Origin: a bacterium
GTDB lineage: Bacteria > Orphanbacterota > Orphanbacteria > Orphanbacterales > Orphanbacteraceae
Assembly: GCA_025782575.1 (NCBI GenBank)
Contig: JALGYY010000035.1
Location: forward strand, 84,670 to 148,669
DNA length: 64,000 nucleotides
Reading direction: 5' to 3'
Shown: positions 40,858 through 50,824 of the stretch, piece after piece
Numbering within the stretch: position 1 is the first letter of the stretch
Layout of the letters: every line of letters begins with the position of its first letter
Made by a program: the position numbers and the translations under genes
Notes under the pieces: generated by a model
Database searches by the model: none
Told to the model about the DNA's origin: nothing
What the model saw: only the letters and a program-made list of their open reading frames with translations

Positions 40858-42047
40858 TGAACCCCTGCAGATTCCGGCCTGCATGTGCCCTCGCAATCTT
40901 GCTGGTCCTCACGATCACGGGCTGCGGAAACAAAATCGACCTCCCGAAGGAAACGCCGGCGGGTGTGATTCCGTTCACGAACTACACCGTAATCGCGGAG
41001 TGGGACAGCACACAGATCGGTGAGATCACCGACATCACGGTAACGAAAGCCAGATGGCTCTATTTTGCCGAGGACAGTGCCGCGATCAAGAGGTACCGCG
41101 GAAACGGTGAAATCGTCGACGGCGTGAACGTGGCCAGTTTTATTCGGGAATTCTCCGGTTTCGAGCGACCGGTCAAGATGGACGAAGGGTCAGGTGACAT
41201 CCTCTGGGTGATCGACCTTACGGAGGATTGGCCGATCACCGCACCTGAAATTGTCCAGTACGATCTCCAGGACAGGATTGTCAAGCGAAGGTGGAGCGAT
41301 GACTCCTGGGCCCGGATCGACACTTTCTGGCGCCAACCCGGTGCCGACTCGGCGAACATCATTCACCCGCTTAGAAGTGTCATGCTCACCTCGATCGCCG
41401 CCAATGTAGATGACGATGTGTTCGTATCCGGCACGAGCGTGGCCTATGTGGAGAGCCTGATAATTCAGTACGATACTCACTTCGTACAGGGCGGGTTTCC
41501 GGGGGAATTTGACTCCCTCACCCCCACCGGAGACACGGTGCACGCATTCAGCGATACCACGACCGAATGGTTCGTCAACACGTACGATTTTCAAGGAGAG
41601 TTTCTCTACGAAGCGGTCGGCAAGGGGACCGGTATCGGCTTTGGCGTCGAGATCTGGGACGCCGCCGTCGCCGAAAATTATCTCGCCTATGTTGATGGCG
41701 CTCTCGATCAAGTCAAGTTGAGTGATCCGAGGCTGTCTCATCAGGGTCTCGACTGGGTCACCGGTGAGGAGGCGATTGTCGAGGGAGAACCATCGCTACC
41801 GTTCGACCTGGTACCGGGCGGCGTTGCCACCGATCCGAGCGGGTTTCTCTATGTCACCGATTCCGGAAACGGACGCATATTGAAGTATGATCCCGATTTC
41901 CGTTTTCAGCGCCGTGTCGATCAGAATGATCCGGGAGTCGCTGCGATTCCATCTGTGATCGCAACGACCAACGAGCTTGTATACGTCTATGACGAACTCG
42001 AGAAAAAAGTGGTGGTGTTCAAGTTTTTCGAAAATGAGGAAGAATGA
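40857..42047 (+). CDS. Lipoprotein with NHL-like beta-propeller
   Basis: 396 residues. The signal ends in the lipobox TITGC followed by GNKIDL. The later part contains propeller-type strands such as LVPGGVATDPSGFLYVTDSGNGRILKYD, typical of NHL repeats, with earlier blades more diverged. It is probably anchored in the outer membrane or periplasm as a partner of the TonB receptor and PorV-like barrel. No enzymatic residues are recognised. It overlaps the next gene by 4 bp. Confidence 0.75.
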   Translation: MNPCRFRPACALAILLVLTITGCGNKIDLPKETPAGVIPFTNYTVIAEWDSTQIGEITDITVTKARWLYFAEDSAAIKRYRGNGEIVDGVNVASFIREFSGFERPVKMDEGSGDILWVIDLTEDWPITAPEIVQYDLQDRIVKRRWSDDSWARIDTFWRQPGADSANIIHPLRSVMLTSIAANVDDDVFVSGTSVAYVESLIIQYDTHFVQGGFPGEFDSLTPTGDTVHAFSDTTTEWFVNTYDFQGEFLYEAVGKGTGIGFGVEIWDAAVAENYLAYVDGALDQVKLSDPRLSHQGLDWVTGEEAIVEGEPSLPFDLVPGGVATDPSGFLYVTDSGNGRILKYDPDFRFQRRVDQNDPGVAAIPSVIATTNELVYVYDELEKKVVVFKFFENEEE

Positions 42048-43948
42048 ACCGAGTTATGAATAAGCGTGTATTGGTCTCTGTTCTGTTTGCGTTGCTCGCT
42101 CTTGCGGCTGCCGCTTCCGCACAGGATGATTTTCGTTCCATCCCTGACGCCAAGTTCACCGACGTCAACCGGATCGGAATCATGATCAACAACAACGGAT
42201 TTCTAGGGACTAATCTGTCGAACGCGCAGTCGCCGCCATCTTTCGAGTATCCACTGGGAACGGATATCGAAAGGATGATCCGTGGAGGACTCTGGCTGGG
42301 TGCAATCGACGGCAATTTCGACAAGCTGGTAACCACAGCTACCCAGGACATCAGCTTTGCCACGTCGAATATTTCGGAATGGAGAGACGGCCCGCTCATC
42401 ATTGAACGCTCGATCCTCCGGAACAATGCGTTCTTTTCTCACGATGCTGTGTCGGAGCAGGATTATATCTGTCTGTTCGACGATCTTGATTCGACGATCA
42501 CCTCCGACCACAGGCCGATGAAAATGCGCGTCACACTTCGCACATACGCATGGAGTTTCCAGCCGGTGGACGAGATGGTGATCTTGAGCTACACGCTCGA
42601 AAACGTCGGCGATACCAGGCTGGAAGACATCTACATCGGGATTAACGCCGAGCTGATCAGCTGCTCGAAATCGACGAACCAGCGCTTCCCCAATATATGC
42701 TTCGATCGAAAGCACTATGAGTACGATGAGGAATTCCGGCTCATGGGGTGCCGCTTCTGGGACAAGGGAAACAGTCTGCTCCCCGGGTGGGGCGGGTTCT
42801 CGATCCTCGGCTCTCTCCCCGAATCGATCGCAGGCAAGGACATCACCTATAACTGGTGGGAGTGGGATCCGGGCATCGCATCACGCCAGCAGGACGACGA
42901 CCGCTACGACAGCCTCTCGATCGGAACAACCGATTCGACGGTGACCGATAACCCGACGGACGGCGGAACACCGGACCCTGTCGGACTGCTGGCAGTGGGC
43001 CCCTTCCGCGTGATCGATCCGGGCGACACGCTGAATGTGGTATTCGCCGCGGTGGGGGGGCGCGACTGGGAGGACTTCAAGTTCCACGCCGGTTGGGCGC
43101 TCCGTACGTTCGAATCGGGTTATCAGATCCCATTACCTCCACCTTCTCCCCGTCTCCATGTGGAACCGGGACCGAACAGTGTCAAGCTGTTCTGGGACGC
43201 ATCGCCCGAGACGATTCCCGATCCTGTTCTCGAGGACTCCCTCGATTTCCAGGGGTACCGTGTTTACATGTCTCGGGACAATGTGGAATTCGTGCAGGTG
43301 GGCGAGTACGATCTGATCGATACGATCGGGTACAACATCGGACTCGCGCCGGCTCTGCTCGATTCTCCGCTCACATTCGATGGTGACACGACATCCGATG
43401 GTGATCCGGTTCTGTTCCTCTACTCCCAGGAAATCCCCTCTCTCAAAGACGGCTTCGAATATTTCCTGTCCGTCACTTCGTTCGACAGGGGATCGAAAGA
43501 GCAGGGCGTACCATCCCTGGAGAGCGGAATTTCACAGAACCGGAGTGTCGTCATTCCGGGACCCTCCCGCTACCGGGGAGGAGGGGGAAAACCGCCGGTA
43601 ACGGTCTTCCCCAATCCCTATCGGGGCGAGGCTGTATGGGACGGCCGGTTCGCCAGGGAAAGACTGATCTACTTTGCCAATATTCCGGAGAGATGTACGA
43701 TCCGGATTTACACCGTTGCCGGCGATCTAGTCGATGAGATTGAATTCGATGCCGACACTTACCATGGTGCCAATGCCGCCGCTATCTTCGATCCCGACTT
43801 CTCCCCGCCTGAGCTGTCCGGTGGAATCGCCGCCTGGGATCTCCTGACCAATCAGGACCAGACGATCGCCTCCGGCCTCTACGTGTATTCGGTGGAGGAC
43901 CACGTTACCGGGGATCATGAGACCGGGAAATTCGTGGTGATCCGATGA
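42044..43948 (+). CDS. Large secreted protein with FN3-like region and PNPYRG C-terminal domain
   Basis: 634 residues (ATG 42044, or 42056). A signal peptide ends ASAQ. The N-terminal 330 residues have no family I recognise. A fibronectin-type segment follows (about 365-490: NSVKLFWDASPETIPDPV then FQGYRVYMSRDNVEFVQVGEYD), and the C-terminus (about 520-634) is a beta-sandwich with VTVFPNPYRGEAVWDG, CTIRIYTVAGDLVDEIEF and GLYVYSVEDHVTGDHETGKFVVIR, the sorting-domain pattern. It is the likely exported cargo of the operon that carries the PorV-like barrel. Confidence 0.8.
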   Translation: MNRVMNKRVLVSVLFALLALAAAASAQDDFRSIPDAKFTDVNRIGIMINNNGFLGTNLSNAQSPPSFEYPLGTDIERMIRGGLWLGAIDGNFDKLVTTATQDISFATSNISEWRDGPLIIERSILRNNAFFSHDAVSEQDYICLFDDLDSTITSDHRPMKMRVTLRTYAWSFQPVDEMVILSYTLENVGDTRLEDIYIGINAELISCSKSTNQRFPNICFDRKHYEYDEEFRLMGCRFWDKGNSLLPGWGGFSILGSLPESIAGKDITYNWWEWDPGIASRQQDDDRYDSLSIGTTDSTVTDNPTDGGTPDPVGLLAVGPFRVIDPGDTLNVVFAAVGGRDWEDFKFHAGWALRTFESGYQIPLPPPSPRLHVEPGPNSVKLFWDASPETIPDPVLEDSLDFQGYRVYMSRDNVEFVQVGEYDLIDTIGYNIGLAPALLDSPLTFDGDTTSDGDPVLFLYSQEIPSLKDGFEYFLSVTSFDRGSKEQGVPSLESGISQNRSVVIPGPSRYRGGGGKPPVTVFPNPYRGEAVWDGRFARERLIYFANIPERCTIRIYTVAGDLVDEIEFDADTYHGANAAAIFDPDFSPPELSGGIAAWDLLTNQDQTIASGLYVYSVEDHVTGDHETGKFVVIR

Positions 43949-45513
43949 AGTTCCGACTGACCATTCTGTTCGCGCTGACCCTTGCGGCGGCGCTCGCCGC
44001 TTTCGGCACAGGTTGCTCGGACAGTGATTTCGATCCGGTCGGGAATCGTCTGCCCGAGACGGGCCTCGCCATTACCGGCGTAATCGATACTACGTTCTAC
44101 CAGGTAGATCTGAAATGGTGGGGAAGCGATACCGACGGCGATGTCGTCGGCTTCGAGTATCGCTGGGAAATCTCGGATCCGAACGACAGCCTGAGCACAT
44201 TCGATCTGGATACCGAATGGACTTTCACCGCATTCAACAAGAAGGTTTTCAATCTTCCCGTGCCCGATTCAATAAGGGTATTCGAGTTTTTTGTACGGTC
44301 CATTGACGATCAGGGTGCCGTTGACGATTCTCCCGCCGCACAGACCTACCCATTCTTCAACAACCCACCGGAAGGATCGATCCGATTCAAAGAAGTTCTT
44401 CCCGATTCTTCCTGGCCGGCGATCTCTTTCGGCTGGAACTCCTTTGATCCCGATGGAGACAGTACCATCGCCAAGCACCTTGTCTGGATCGAGGGAAGAG
44501 AGGACAGACCCTGGGAGTTCGCAGCCGATATCGACACCGTTCTCCTCAGGCCCGAAGATATCGACACATCGGGCTCATTGATCTTCTACTATCAGGTGAT
44601 CGACCAGGGATCAGCCGCGAGCCCACCAGACTCATTTCACGTTGAGATCTGGCCTACCATCGGCAACGTTCTTCTCGTGGACGACTATTCCCGGCTCCCC
44701 AATATTCCCGATGTGTTCTACCGCAAAATGCTCGATGAAAGGCTCGGTGAAGGTAACTACACCATAGCAGAGCTGCTCAAACGAAAGTTCTTCGGCGAGG
44801 ACGCGACGGCCGCGTTTCTGGAGTCGTTCGAGACGGTGATCTGGTACACGGGTGCGCGGCAGAGATTTGTCCTTGGCGATGAGGAGGACTTCAGCCAGAT
44901 GGCCCTCGCTGACAGCGGCCTCGGGACGATGCTCGGCAAGGGGGGATCACTCTTCATGTCCTCCCTGAACGCCCTCGGTACGTTTGCCGGCCTTACGAAC
45001 GATTTCTACAAGGAGCGCCTCGAGGTCGACACCCTCTACATCAATCGATCCACAGGGGGGACCAGCTTCGAGTTCACCGGAATTCAGAGCGATTTTCCGC
45101 TACTATCTGTAGAAGGTTCCGGGCTCCCCGGTCTGGCCGTTCCGTTCCAGCTACGTTACACGGGGGGAATGGAATCCCCCGATACCACCAGGGAGAGGTT
45201 CGGAGAGCTGATCTACAGACTCCCCACGGGAGCGCTCAAGAACCAGTGGATCGTCGATGCCGATACGATAGTGGTCGATTCCTTTTTTCTGGATGATCTG
45301 CTCGTCGCGCTCGACACAACAATCATCGAGCGGGACACGGTGGAAATGGGCTTCTACCCGGCCGTCAGGAACGAGCTGCCGGGCGGGGGCCGGGCAGTCA
45401 TCTTCATGTTGCCGTTTTCCTACTACCAGGGGGAGACTTTCGGAGGGACTGACAACGAGGAAGTCTTCCGTAATCTTCTAGACTGGCTCGGAGCTCCATC
45501 AACCGCCCGATAA
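43945..45513 (+). CDS. Lipoprotein with Ig-like and glutamine-amidotransferase-like segments
   Basis: 522 residues. The lipobox is FGTGC after a long hydrophobic signal. Two Ig/FN3-like regions occupy about 40-225 (VDLKWWGSDTDGDVVGFEYRW, ISFGWNSFDPDGDST). A Rossmann-like segment then begins NVLLVDDYSRLPNIPDVFYR, continues FETVIWYTGARQRF and SGLGTMLGKGGSLFMSSLNALG, resembling the class-I-glutamine-amidotransferase-like domain found in surface proteins, but without a clear catalytic Cys. It is the last gene of the five-gene operon. The function is unknown. Confidence 0.75.
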   Translation: MKFRLTILFALTLAAALAAFGTGCSDSDFDPVGNRLPETGLAITGVIDTTFYQVDLKWWGSDTDGDVVGFEYRWEISDPNDSLSTFDLDTEWTFTAFNKKVFNLPVPDSIRVFEFFVRSIDDQGAVDDSPAAQTYPFFNNPPEGSIRFKEVLPDSSWPAISFGWNSFDPDGDSTIAKHLVWIEGREDRPWEFAADIDTVLLRPEDIDTSGSLIFYYQVIDQGSAASPPDSFHVEIWPTIGNVLLVDDYSRLPNIPDVFYRKMLDERLGEGNYTIAELLKRKFFGEDATAAFLESFETVIWYTGARQRFVLGDEEDFSQMALADSGLGTMLGKGGSLFMSSLNALGTFAGLTNDFYKERLEVDTLYINRSTGGTSFEFTGIQSDFPLLSVEGSGLPGLAVPFQLRYTGGMESPDTTRERFGELIYRLPTGALKNQWIVDADTIVVDSFFLDDLLVALDTTIIERDTVEMGFYPAVRNELPGGGRAVIFMLPFSYYQGETFGGTDNEEVFRNLLDWLGAPSTAR

Positions 45514-45536
45514 GGCTGGATAAATTCAACACCTGC

Positions 45537-45565
45537 TTGACGCAAGCCCTTGTTTCTGCTACAGT
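45537..45565 (+). promoter_or_regulatory. Sigma-70-type promoter
   Basis: TTGACG (45537-45542) and TACAGT (45560-45565) with a 17-base spacer. The transcript would start near 45572 and carry a leader of about 147 bases before the ATG at 45719. The leader has a small hairpin (GGACC, TTTC loop, GGTCC). Confidence 0.6.
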
Positions 45566-45718
45566 AGTAACGGTCCTATACGTCCAGATTGCCGGGACCT
45601 TTCGGTCCTATTGAGTTCTCCCCCGTCCTTGTGTGGGCTCATTGCCGTTTGTCTGGTACCGGCTGCTCCCATTCGCGCACGACTCTGTACGCAAAACTTG
45701 CAGGAGGATAGTGTCAAT

Positions 45719-47710
45719 ATGAAGAAGGCTGTCGCGTTTATACTCACGCTTCCGCTGTTGCTGGCTGTCGGCTCCGCTGATTCTCAGTGCCCACCCGGTA
45801 CTTATCCAAGCGTAACAATCCAACAGGTTCAGCTTGGTCTGGGCGTCGCTATTGGAGACACCCTGCTCCTTGATAATGTGGTTGTGACTGCTCTCCATGA
45901 GTCAGGCTGGATTGTCCAGGAACCGGGTGCGACTGCTGATCCCTTCTCCGGGCTGTTCATTTTTCAGAACGCATCACCCGGCGCACTGTTCGAGATCGGC
46001 GATCTCGTCGATGTTATCGGACCATACAGCGAATTCTTCGAAAAGTCGGAATTCCGAATCGATGGCGGTCGCGGCTGCATCACAAAAGTCGGCGTCGGAG
46101 TCGCACCTCCTCCCGTGCTTCTTCCTGCATGCGATATCAACGATTCTCTGACGGCTCCTGAAGCGGAAAAATGGGAGAGTGTGGTCGTTCAGACCGACTC
46201 GGTTATCGTTATAGTAGACGGAAACTTCGGCTCGTGGATGGTGGAACCGTTCAAGGGCGCGGTCTGCGGCGTGAATGATACTCTCCAGCTTGATGACGAA
46301 GGCCACAATCCATACGCGCAGCCTCTAGTTGGCGACACCCTGCTCCTGGTCACAGGATTTCTTGATTACAACTTCAACCGGTACAAACTGACCCCACGGG
46401 GCAACTTCGATATCAGCTTCTCCGGAGCACCACCCCCGCCGAACACGCGGTTCTGCTACCCGACTGATGATACCCATATCGAAGTGGTCTTCGACCGAGG
46501 CCTCGATGCGACGAGTGCGGGGAATGCGGCAAACTACTTCATCGAAGAGCTGGACATCACCATCACGGGTGCCTCGATCGATTCCACCGGGTCCACTCTC
46601 GTCACTCTGACCACGTTGGATATGTCTTCATTCCGCGATACCCTTAACATCCGGACACTGAACGTATCGAACGTAGCGAACGATTCGGGCGTTGTCATGA
46701 CCGCCCCGAATACGGAAATTTTCGTTCCGGGCGTCAAAAACTGCGACATCGTTCAGAACAATACAATCGGCCTGACCGATACAACGATTTTCCATAACAT
46801 CAATATCGCCGTGGCCGGTATCGTGACCGCCACCGCTGCAGAGTCGTTCAACAACCGCCATGTCTTCATCCAGGATCGTACCGGATTCGGCTACGGCCTC
46901 GACATCCAGACCGAGAACTTCGCCCCCATCGCGACCATCCCGCTCGCCAGGGGTGACTCGGTCATCGTGGCAGGACAGGGGGATGACTTCTTTCTATACA
47001 CGAACATCAACCCGGTCGATGCGATCACGATTGTGAACTCCGGCAATCCGGTGCCGACACCTGTTGTAGTCGATATCGCTACTGCTAAGACCGAAGCCTA
47101 CGAGGGCAAACTCGTCCGATTGAACGATCTTCAGGTGAAGAACGCCAGTCCGGATGCACCGAACGACTTCGGCGAGTTCGTGATTATCGATACGTCCGGT
47201 GTGGGAGACACTCTCCGGGTGGACGATATCTTCAGCCCGGGGATTACCCCCTACGGAGGACTGAACGGTGAAGTACAGACAGGCGATCTGCTGACTTTCC
47301 TTCAGGGCCCCATGTACCACTCGTTCGGATTCAGGAAGCTCGAGCCCCGTGATCCCTCGGACTTCGAATTACTCGCCCAGGTGGGTGTCGACAATCCGAA
47401 TTCGACGCCGAGGCCGGCGACATTCCTGGGCCAGAATCGCCCGAATCCGTTCAATCCGACAACGAGCATCGAGTTCTCGCTCGGCTCGAAGAGTCATGTG
47501 GAGCTCGGCATTTACGACCTGTCGGGACGGAAAGTGCGTTCCCTATTGAGCAAGACGCTTGCCGCTGGTGACTACACGCTTGCCAACGGCCGCGCAGCGA
47601 CCTGGGACGGGCGTACTGACGACGGCAAAGAAGTTTCGAGCGGTGTTTACTTCTATCGGCTCGAGACAGACGATCACAAGAGCACCAAGAAGATGGTGCT
47701 GGTCCGCTAG
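45719..47710 (+). CDS. Secreted multidomain protein with OB-fold-like repeats and C-terminal sorting domain
   Basis: 663 residues from ATG 45719 (AGGAGGA ten bases upstream). After the signal peptide are repeated OB-like domains of the kind found with surface nucleases: VTIQQVQLGLGVAIGDTLLLDNVVV with GDLVDVIGPYSEFFEKSEFRI, then IPLARGDSVIVAGQGDDF, and QTGDLLTFLQGPMYHSFGFRKLEPR, about 35-230 and 370-590. The C-terminal 90 residues are the classic sorting domain: QNRPNPFNPTTSIEF, IYDLSGRKVRSLLSK and SGVYFYRLETDDHKSTKKMVLVR. No nuclease active site is seen. It is probably on the surface or released. Confidence 0.82.
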   Translation: MKKAVAFILTLPLLLAVGSADSQCPPGTYPSVTIQQVQLGLGVAIGDTLLLDNVVVTALHESGWIVQEPGATADPFSGLFIFQNASPGALFEIGDLVDVIGPYSEFFEKSEFRIDGGRGCITKVGVGVAPPPVLLPACDINDSLTAPEAEKWESVVVQTDSVIVIVDGNFGSWMVEPFKGAVCGVNDTLQLDDEGHNPYAQPLVGDTLLLVTGFLDYNFNRYKLTPRGNFDISFSGAPPPPNTRFCYPTDDTHIEVVFDRGLDATSAGNAANYFIEELDITITGASIDSTGSTLVTLTTLDMSSFRDTLNIRTLNVSNVANDSGVVMTAPNTEIFVPGVKNCDIVQNNTIGLTDTTIFHNINIAVAGIVTATAAESFNNRHVFIQDRTGFGYGLDIQTENFAPIATIPLARGDSVIVAGQGDDFFLYTNINPVDAITIVNSGNPVPTPVVVDIATAKTEAYEGKLVRLNDLQVKNASPDAPNDFGEFVIIDTSGVGDTLRVDDIFSPGITPYGGLNGEVQTGDLLTFLQGPMYHSFGFRKLEPRDPSDFELLAQVGVDNPNSTPRPATFLGQNRPNPFNPTTSIEFSLGSKSHVELGIYDLSGRKVRSLLSKTLAAGDYTLANGRAATWDGRTDDGKEVSSGVYFYRLETDDHKSTKKMVLVR

Positions 47711-47730
47711 ATCGGAGATTGGTTCTACGG

Positions 47731-47757
47731 GCGGGAGGGGCATACCGCTCCTCCCGC
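47731..47757 (+). terminator. Probable terminator hairpin
   Basis: GCGGGAGG (47731-47738) and CCTCCCGC (47750-47757) form an 8-bp stem with an 11-base loop. The downstream tract (TTGTCTATTATTTT) is only partly T-rich, so termination may be incomplete and let transcription continue into the next gene. Confidence 0.55.
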
Positions 47758-47799
47758 TTGTCTATTATTTTGAAACCTCTTTCGAGGAGTGTGAGTCCC

Positions 47800-50151
47800 A
47801 TGAATCGAATGTCCAGGTTGGCGCAGGCGCTCCCCGTCATGCTCCTGCTTGGTCTGTCCGTTCCGGCATACTCGGCCGACCCGGACAGCGCGACCGTCTA
47901 CGAGATCCAGCAAGGTGTCTACTCTGCCTTTACTTTCGTTACCTGTGACAGCGTAGTCGTCACGGGAGTCGGGTTTGACGGTTTCTTCGTCGCCGAGCAG
48001 GGTGGAGGCCCGTACAACGGGATCTGGGTCAACCAATCAATCGTTCCGGCCGTTCAGCGGGGTGACCTCGTCACGGTGGGAGGCTTCTACTTCGAGGACT
48101 CAAACAATTCCATCATCAGCGCCAGTTCCGGAGCCGGAGGGTTCGTCACTCTTCAGACGCAGCTCGCCTCGATTCCGATAGCCGACCCCGTAAATGTAGG
48201 CGAGATCAACTCGGGAAGTGGTACGGCGGAGCAGTGGGAAGGGTGTCTCGTCACTCTCGACTCAACCACATCTACAGGATTGATCGGTGGCGGAGAATGG
48301 ACAGCAATCGAGCTGGACGGAGAAGCGCCCGGCGAGACACTGATCGTGGACACTCTTCTCGGTACCTATGACTTCCCCGGCGTCGGGGATACGGTCGTCA
48401 CGTTGACGGGCATCATGTTCTACAGCGGGACTGACTTTAAGCTGGAGCCTCGGGATAATCTCGATGTTCTCGTTTCGGACGCCATTCCGCCGTCGACGAT
48501 CACCGATCTACTAGCCACAACGGGAACCTATGGCGGCGAGATCGACCTCGACTGGACATCGCCTGGTGACGACGATACTGTCGGGACCGCGCTCACATAT
48601 ACGATTCGCTACAACACGGTCGCCATCAACGACGGCAACTGGGGCGCATCGAATGACGTGACCGGCGAACCACCGCCCGGTGCCTTCGGGACACCTCAAA
48701 GTAAGACCGTTCCCAATTTGACGCCTGGGCAGACATACTTCTTTGCCATGCGGTCTACCGATGAATTCGGAAATGTCTCGGCCCTCTCCAACAGCCCGAG
48801 CGCGATAGCATCCACCAATCCTGAGTTCGCCTTTCAGGTCGTCTTCGGCAATCTTCATTCCCACTCGGCGCTTTCGGATGGAACCGGGACTTTGAATACG
48901 GCGTACACCCATGCGAGGGACACCGCCAATATTGACGTGCTGTCCGTGACCGATCATTCCCACTATCTGACGACGAGCGAATACAATTCCATTCTCTCCA
49001 CTGCCGCGGCTTTCACTGAGACCGGCGTATTCGTCGCACTGGCCGGACAGGAAATGGGGATAGCTAACTCCTCCGGGTATGGACACATGTCCGTCTGGAA
49101 TGCGAGCCAGGTAGCTCCGTCCAGCGCGTTTACCAATCTTACAAACGCCTATAACTTCCTGGTCAGCGAAGGGGTACCCGGAGGCTTCAATCATCCGGAA
49201 CCGATGAATGGCGGCAGCAATTTCAACAATCTGGCCTACGTATTTCAGTACGATCACAACATCAACACCATCGAGGTACGGAACGGGAAGCGGAGTACGA
49301 ATTACCAGAGCCGCTATCTACAGGCTCTCGCGAATGGCTGGCATATCGGAGCGGTGGCGAATCAGGATAACCATAACGGTCTCTGGGGCGATCAACCGAA
49401 CCCGAATGCCGGGAACGATATTTACCTGACAGGCATGCTGGTCGATTCGCTCGCAGTGGACGGCGTACTCGACGCGATCTGGAACCGGCGTACCTATGCG
49501 ACTGAAATCAACCCCCCAAGTGACCGGGTGATCCTGCGGTATAAGGCCGGCGGAGTAGGGGGCTCCACTGTATGGATGGGAGCGATCGACACGGTGTCGA
49601 CCACCGAGATCGCTTTCGATGTCGAGGGATCCGCTTCCACAGGATTTCAGACGCTCCAGCTCTGGCGGAACGGGTTGATTGTCAAATCCGATCTCCTCGG
49701 CTCGGTGTCATCTTTCAACTGGACCTATACCGACACGGTGCCAACTGACAATACGAACTACTACTACTTCGTTAAGATCATACAAAACGACCAGGACGCG
49801 ACCTGGTCAAGCCCGATCTGGTTCAACGTGAATACATCGATCGCAACAGATGTTGCGGGCGGCTCGGTACCACGCAAACTGGAGCTTCATCAGAATCGGC
49901 CGAATCCGTTCAACCCGACCACGATGATCCGCTTCGAGATCCCGTCAAAAGCGAAAACCCGGCTAGAGATCTACGATGTGTCAGGACGGCTGGTCCGAAC
50001 CCTGGTGGATGGCGAGATCGCTGCCGGAACGCATGAGGCGACCTGGGACGGGACGGATAATGTAGGCCACAATGTCAGTTCAGGGGTCTATTTCTATCGC
50101 GTTCTTGCCGCAGGCAAAACCGAGAACCGGAAAATGCTCCTCCTCAGATAG
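47800..50151 (+). CDS. Secreted PHP-domain phosphoesterase-like protein with FN3 and C-terminal sorting domains
   Basis: 783 residues from ATG 47800 (GAGGAG upstream). Order: signal peptide; an OB-like surface domain (about 30-225); a fibronectin type III domain (about 230-345, ITDLLATTGTYGGEIDLDW and PGQTYFFAMRSTDEFGNVS); a CehA/McbA-type PHP domain (about 345-580) with NLHSHSALSDGTGT, VTDHSHY, GFNHPEP and NQDNHNG supplying metal-ligand candidates; and the closing sorting domain with QNRPNPFNPTTMIRF and YRVLAAGKTENRKMLLLR. The PHP part could be a phosphoesterase acting outside the cell. Together with the preceding protein it may act on extracellular nucleic acids or phosphoesters; that is inference. 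Confidence 0.85.
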   Translation: MNRMSRLAQALPVMLLLGLSVPAYSADPDSATVYEIQQGVYSAFTFVTCDSVVVTGVGFDGFFVAEQGGGPYNGIWVNQSIVPAVQRGDLVTVGGFYFEDSNNSIISASSGAGGFVTLQTQLASIPIADPVNVGEINSGSGTAEQWEGCLVTLDSTTSTGLIGGGEWTAIELDGEAPGETLIVDTLLGTYDFPGVGDTVVTLTGIMFYSGTDFKLEPRDNLDVLVSDAIPPSTITDLLATTGTYGGEIDLDWTSPGDDDTVGTALTYTIRYNTVAINDGNWGASNDVTGEPPPGAFGTPQSKTVPNLTPGQTYFFAMRSTDEFGNVSALSNSPSAIASTNPEFAFQVVFGNLHSHSALSDGTGTLNTAYTHARDTANIDVLSVTDHSHYLTTSEYNSILSTAAAFTETGVFVALAGQEMGIANSSGYGHMSVWNASQVAPSSAFTNLTNAYNFLVSEGVPGGFNHPEPMNGGSNFNNLAYVFQYDHNINTIEVRNGKRSTNYQSRYLQALANGWHIGAVANQDNHNGLWGDQPNPNAGNDIYLTGMLVDSLAVDGVLDAIWNRRTYATEINPPSDRVILRYKAGGVGGSTVWMGAIDTVSTTEIAFDVEGSASTGFQTLQLWRNGLIVKSDLLGSVSSFNWTYTDTVPTDNTNYYYFVKIIQNDQDATWSSPIWFNVNTSIATDVAGGSVPRKLELHQNRPNPFNPTTMIRFEIPSKAKTRLEIYDVSGRLVRTLVDGEIAAGTHEATWDGTDNVGHNVSSGVYFYRVLAAGKTENRKMLLLR

Positions 50152-50186
50152 ACCGAGAGCAATCGGCTTCACTAGAGAAACCAAGC

Positions 50187-50211
50187 GGCGCCCGGGATCA
50201 CCTCGGGCGCC
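50187..50211. terminator. Bidirectional terminator-like hairpin
   Basis: GGCGCCCG (50187-50194) pairs with CGGGCGCC (50204-50211), extended by two more pairs, with a five-base loop. It is followed by GTTCTTATT on the plus strand. It lies between the PHP-protein gene and the convergent cytidine deaminase gene and could serve both. Confidence 0.7.
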
Positions 50212-50242
50212 GTTCTTATTCAATAACAACCGGTTCCAGTCG

Positions 50243-50644
50243 TTATTTCATATGATCTCTCAAGTCCGTAAGGTCATGGGGCAAGAGTTCTTTGAACGGC
50301 AGAACCTTACGATCCCCATCTTTCCGTACGAGAATCACTTTCCCTTCGGGTTCAATAAACTCGGCAAGGACCTGCAAACAGGCCCCACATGGGAAGAGAT
50401 GGAGTCCGGTGTCGCTCCATACTGCCACCCGCCGTATCTGTTTCACTCCCTCGCTCACCGCCTTGAAAATGGCGGTCCTCTCCGCACAGATCGTCAGACT
50501 GAATGATGTGTTTTCTATGTTACAGCCCTGATAGATCGAGCCATCCGACATTTCCAGCGCGGCACCGACAGAAACTCGGGAGAAGGGGGAGTACGAGTGG
50601 GTAGCGGCCTCTTTGGCCAGACTGGCGAGTTCGGCGTCGTTCAC
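50243..50644 (-). CDS. cdd: Cytidine deaminase
   Basis: 133 residues on the minus strand. The zinc site is complete: CAERTAIF (Cys and the catalytic Glu) and PCGACLQVL (two Cys), with NIENTSFSLTICAE in front and SPFSRVSVGAALE at the N-terminus. It is the small tetrameric type. It converts cytidine and deoxycytidine to uridine and deoxyuridine, the substrates of the pyrimidine phosphorylase at 25300 and of uridine and thymidine kinases. It stands alone but functionally belongs to the nucleoside region. Confidence 0.96.
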   Translation of the reverse strand: MNDAELASLAKEAATHSYSPFSRVSVGAALEMSDGSIYQGCNIENTSFSLTICAERTAIFKAVSEGVKQIRRVAVWSDTGLHLFPCGACLQVLAEFIEPEGKVILVRKDGDRKVLPFKELLPHDLTDLRDHMK

Positions 50645-50824
50645 GGACGATCCTCCTCGAAGGAGCTTGCTTGTGTGGGGCTCCGGACGTTATCGAAGGG
50701 CCAGGAACCCGTCAAGGATTATGATCGGCAGGATCGCCTTTGGGGTTGACCCCCCGGGCTCGCCCGCTAACATGGAGCGACAGCAGCCCGTTGGATTCAG
50801 ATTATCCGTTTGGGGGAGGTGAAC

